Assembly: GCF_014699075.1 (NCBI RefSeq)
Contig: NZ_JACXAB010000007.1
Coordinates: 124,001 to 188,000 of the forward strand
Source: Microvirga sp.
GTDB lineage: Bacteria > Pseudomonadota > Alphaproteobacteria > Rhizobiales > Beijerinckiaceae
DNA: 64,000 nucleotides
Direction: 5' to 3'
Of this stretch, positions 62,311 through 64,000 are shown in pieces. Each line of letters begins with the position of its first letter. Within the stretch, counting starts at the first letter, position 1. The notes below the pieces were generated by a model. The model was not told the DNA's origin, did no database searches, and saw nothing but the letters and a program-made list of their open reading frames with translations. A program made the position numbers and the translations under genes.

Positions 62311-62338
62311 AGTCGGAAACGGGAACCCAGGAGATTTC

Positions 62339-62716
62339 ATGTCCGTCAGCGCCGCGTTTGCCCACTTCCACGCCTCCCCTGCTAGCCGACAGAGTTGGTC
62401 AGCGTTGAGCCGGGACCGAAAGACGGTGGTGGTGACGATGTGGGAAGACCTGATCATCAACGGGGTCTATGATGTGTTTGCACATGTCGATCTTCCACGG
62501 TGGCGCGACACCCTAGGCAACCGCGAGCGCATCGCCAACCTGAAATTCGTTCGCGACAACTGCAACGGCCTCTTCAAGGTCGTCCGGCTTGTGGCGCAAG
62601 ACCCAACCCGCTATCCGCGCAGCGTCCTGTACGCGACACCGGATCAGCGAACGTGGATCCTGACGAGCCTTGATGAACAGACTGGTCAGTTTCGGGCCGA
62701 GGCAACAGGGCCTTGA
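62339..62716 (+). CDS. Hypothetical protein
   Basis: A 125-residue protein with no family I recognise. It starts MSVSAAFAHFHASPASRQSWSALSRDRKTVVVTMWED and includes RWRDTLGNRERIANLKFVRDNCNGLFKVVRLVAQDP. It is soluble, with no signal or membrane segment, and has alternating helix- and strand-like stretches. CAGGAG precedes the ATG by 6 bases. It follows the UDG-like gene by 28 bases on the same strand, so the two may be co-transcribed. Confidence 0.7.
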   Translation: MSVSAAFAHFHASPASRQSWSALSRDRKTVVVTMWEDLIINGVYDVFAHVDLPRWRDTLGNRERIANLKFVRDNCNGLFKVVRLVAQDPTRYPRSVLYATPDQRTWILTSLDEQTGQFRAEATGP

Positions 62717-63281
62717 TGCCGTTCAGGAGACAGCCCTCAGCCAGGTGCGTCCGGCGCACTTGCGGTGCCGTGCCTCGAGACCGGCGCGGGGTGCGCCGCT
62801 CCTCATCAGAACGAGGGTCAAGCGCAAGTGGCTCTCTCGTATAAATACATGTCAGCAGTCGATTCGTTTATCTGGAATCCGCTAAGTCTATATCCCTGGT
62901 GACATAAGCTTATATCGTCATCATGTGCCCAAGGTCCGGGCGTACCAAAAATCTAGACCTGCCATGGCCTGATATTTACTCGTCTCGTTTGTGTATGATC
63001 AGATTCAGGTGGATCGCATCCTTGTTTAAATCTATAGAGTTCTGTTCTTAGCCCGTTTGAAAGCGAAACAGCCTTAAGGATACTTCAGCACGGACAGTCT
63101 CGGAAACCGTAGATGTAGGCAGGTGGATCGGACCCAATGCCGTGCGCCGCGTGTCTCCATGGCTCCCCCCATAACTGCCCCCAAAATGCGCCTATTATTC
63201 CCCCAAAAATCGAACCAAATTAGCCGGAGCTTTTGTCGTCGGGATCGTTCAGGGTGGTCACATCAACAGAGGACGACGCCG
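62717..63281. other. Non-coding region upstream of the DUF4258-like gene
   Basis: 565 bases with no convincing gene. An A+T-rich stretch near 62880-63040 (for example TATTTACTCGTCTCGTTTGTG) probably holds promoters. Two copies of CCCCCAAAA lie at 63178-63186 and 63200-63208, 22 bases apart, with a further C-run at 63165. Short frames of about 70 codons here have no support. Confidence 0.55.
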
Positions 63282-63602
63282 ATGACGCGAATTTTGATCA
63301 GTGACCATGCCGAGACCCGCGCTGCTCAGCGGGGTGCATCGGAAGAGTGCATTGCGCTTGTGCTTGCCCACGGGGACATCGAGTATCCAGCCGCCTGTGG
63401 CCGTCGGATCGTACGCCTGTCGCACCAAAAGGCAGGGGAACTCCTCACCGACGACGTACCATTCCGTGTGGTCGATCACGCCCGAAGCATAGCGCTTGTG
63501 GTCGGCGCTGCCGATCAGGTCATTACCGTACTCCGCTGCGACCCAACCGCCCCCCGGCGCAAGTTAGACTCACGCTGCCGCCGCCGTAGCAACCGCCGCT
63601 GA
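63282..63602 (+). CDS. DUF4258-like small protein
   Basis: A 106-residue protein. ISDHAETRAAQRGASEECIALVLAHGDIEYPAACGRRIVRLSH matches the DUF4258 pattern (H-x-x-x-R-x-x-x-R-G-hydrophobic, then V-L-x-x-G), a small family with RNase-fold/toxin-like structure. The middle QKAGELLTDDVPFRVVDHARSIALVVGAADQVITVLR ends the domain; a basic tail (PRRKLDSRCRRRSNRR) follows. No partner antitoxin is obvious beside it; the gene downstream starts 15 bases later. The family call is from pattern memory. Confidence 0.5.
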   Translation: MTRILISDHAETRAAQRGASEECIALVLAHGDIEYPAACGRRIVRLSHQKAGELLTDDVPFRVVDHARSIALVVGAADQVITVLRCDPTAPRRKLDSRCRRRSNRR

Positions 63603-63616
63603 CTGGGAGAACCCTG

Positions 63617-64000
63617 ATGGCCCGCGACAACATCATTGATGCCCGCCGCCGTTTTCCGAACCCCGATGTTCAGGGGACAGACGGAACTAACGCCGCAGAA
63701 TTTGCGGCAAACCGGCGGGATAGCCTGCAGCTGACCCGAGCACGTCTCGATGAGGCCGACCGGATTGCCGACGACCTGCGCTCCCGCCCACGGGTGCCGG
63801 TGGTCGATCGCCCGCGCTTGGCCCGCAATCTCGGTCGGATGGTGGAGGCTGCAGGGGAAAGTCAGATCCTCGCCCATATCAACAGCCTGTTCGAGGCAAC
63901 GTTCGGGGCGGAGGGGGCCGTCAACGCTCTCAAGAAGCGCAAGCGCTACCTCAGGCTTTCAAGCGAGGCACTGCCTCCAGCGGACCTGCCTGGGGAGTAC
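63617..64000 (+). CDS. Hypothetical protein, 5' part (truncated by window edge)
   Basis: An open frame of 128 codons from ATG 63617 to the window end. GGGAG lies upstream, and the gene begins 15 bases after the DUF4258-like stop, probably in the same operon. The sequence, starting MARDNIIDARRRFPNPDVQ, is charged and helix-like (LTRARLDEADRIADDLRSRPRVPVVDRPRLARNLGRMVEAAGE), with no motif I recognise. Confidence 0.6.
   Translation, partial: MARDNIIDARRRFPNPDVQGTDGTNAAEFAANRRDSLQLTRARLDEADRIADDLRSRPRVPVVDRPRLARNLGRMVEAAGESQILAHINSLFEATFGAEGAVNALKKRKRYLRLSSEALPPADLPGEY

Noticed and set aside
50858..64000. Second copy of the tRNA-Ala 3' end (attR) and an integrase
   Set aside because: I looked for the CCCCTCAGCTCCACCA word and for a tyrosine-recombinase signature in the island part and saw neither, so island ends are not claimed.

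Overview
The window is high-GC DNA from an alphaproteobacterium. Gene order points to the Hyphomicrobiales (Rhizobiales): BolA, J-protein, cobS and cobT together; atpHAGDC next to priA and xerC; and zapE, mdh, sucCD, odhAB, lpd followed by sdhCDAB. The mix of dispersed palindromes and gene content suggests a Methylobacteriaceae member such as Microvirga. This placement is inference from gene content, not from a search.

Layout. Positions 1-4860 hold the aerobic cobaltochelatase genes cobS and cobT, with a Tat-exported phytase-esterase-like protein, a J-domain protein and BolA. Positions 4990-12850 hold a thiolase, a LOG-family protein, an unusual redoxin/2OG-Fe(II) dioxygenase fusion, two EamA-type exporters, a D,D-carboxypeptidase with a basic tail and a CobW GTPase. 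A complete NMT1/nitrate-type ABC importer (13189-15946), a TerC-type membrane protein, and the divergent putR-like/putA pair follow. Positions 21276-31605 carry a 2'-5' RNA ligase-like gene, the F1 ATP synthase operon, a histidine phosphatase, priA, xerC and thymidine kinase. From 31615 to 47196 lies the TCA-cycle block on the minus strand (mdh-sucC-sucD-odhA-odhB-lpd, and sdhCDAB), interrupted by zapE, a TetR regulator and an Omp19-like lipoprotein. A LysR gene, a secreted lectin-like protein, folD, a DUF167 gene and a YggT gene complete the core.

At 50782-50857 there is a tRNA-Ala(CGC) gene, and the character of the DNA changes at its 3' end. The remaining 13 kb looks like a defence/genomic island. 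It holds a stand-alone reverse transcriptase of the defence-associated type (DRT2-like is my best guess), preceded by a non-coding, strongly structured leader; a full type I restriction-modification operon (hsdM-hsdS-hsdR); a convergent DGQHR-domain/GIY-YIG nuclease pair; a probable uracil-DNA-glycosylase-fold protein; and several small unknown genes running off the right edge. No integrase or second attachment site is visible, so the island probably continues past 64000.

Intergenic regions of the core are rich in short palindromic elements. At least three families can be told apart, two with clear terminal inverted repeats. Several intergenic palindromes look regulatory (in the atp operon, before the dioxygenase fusion, upstream of mdh, and upstream of the LysR gene). 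The best candidate for an undescribed system is the reverse transcriptase with its structured upstream region (about 52290-52640), followed by the DGQHR/GIY-YIG pair.
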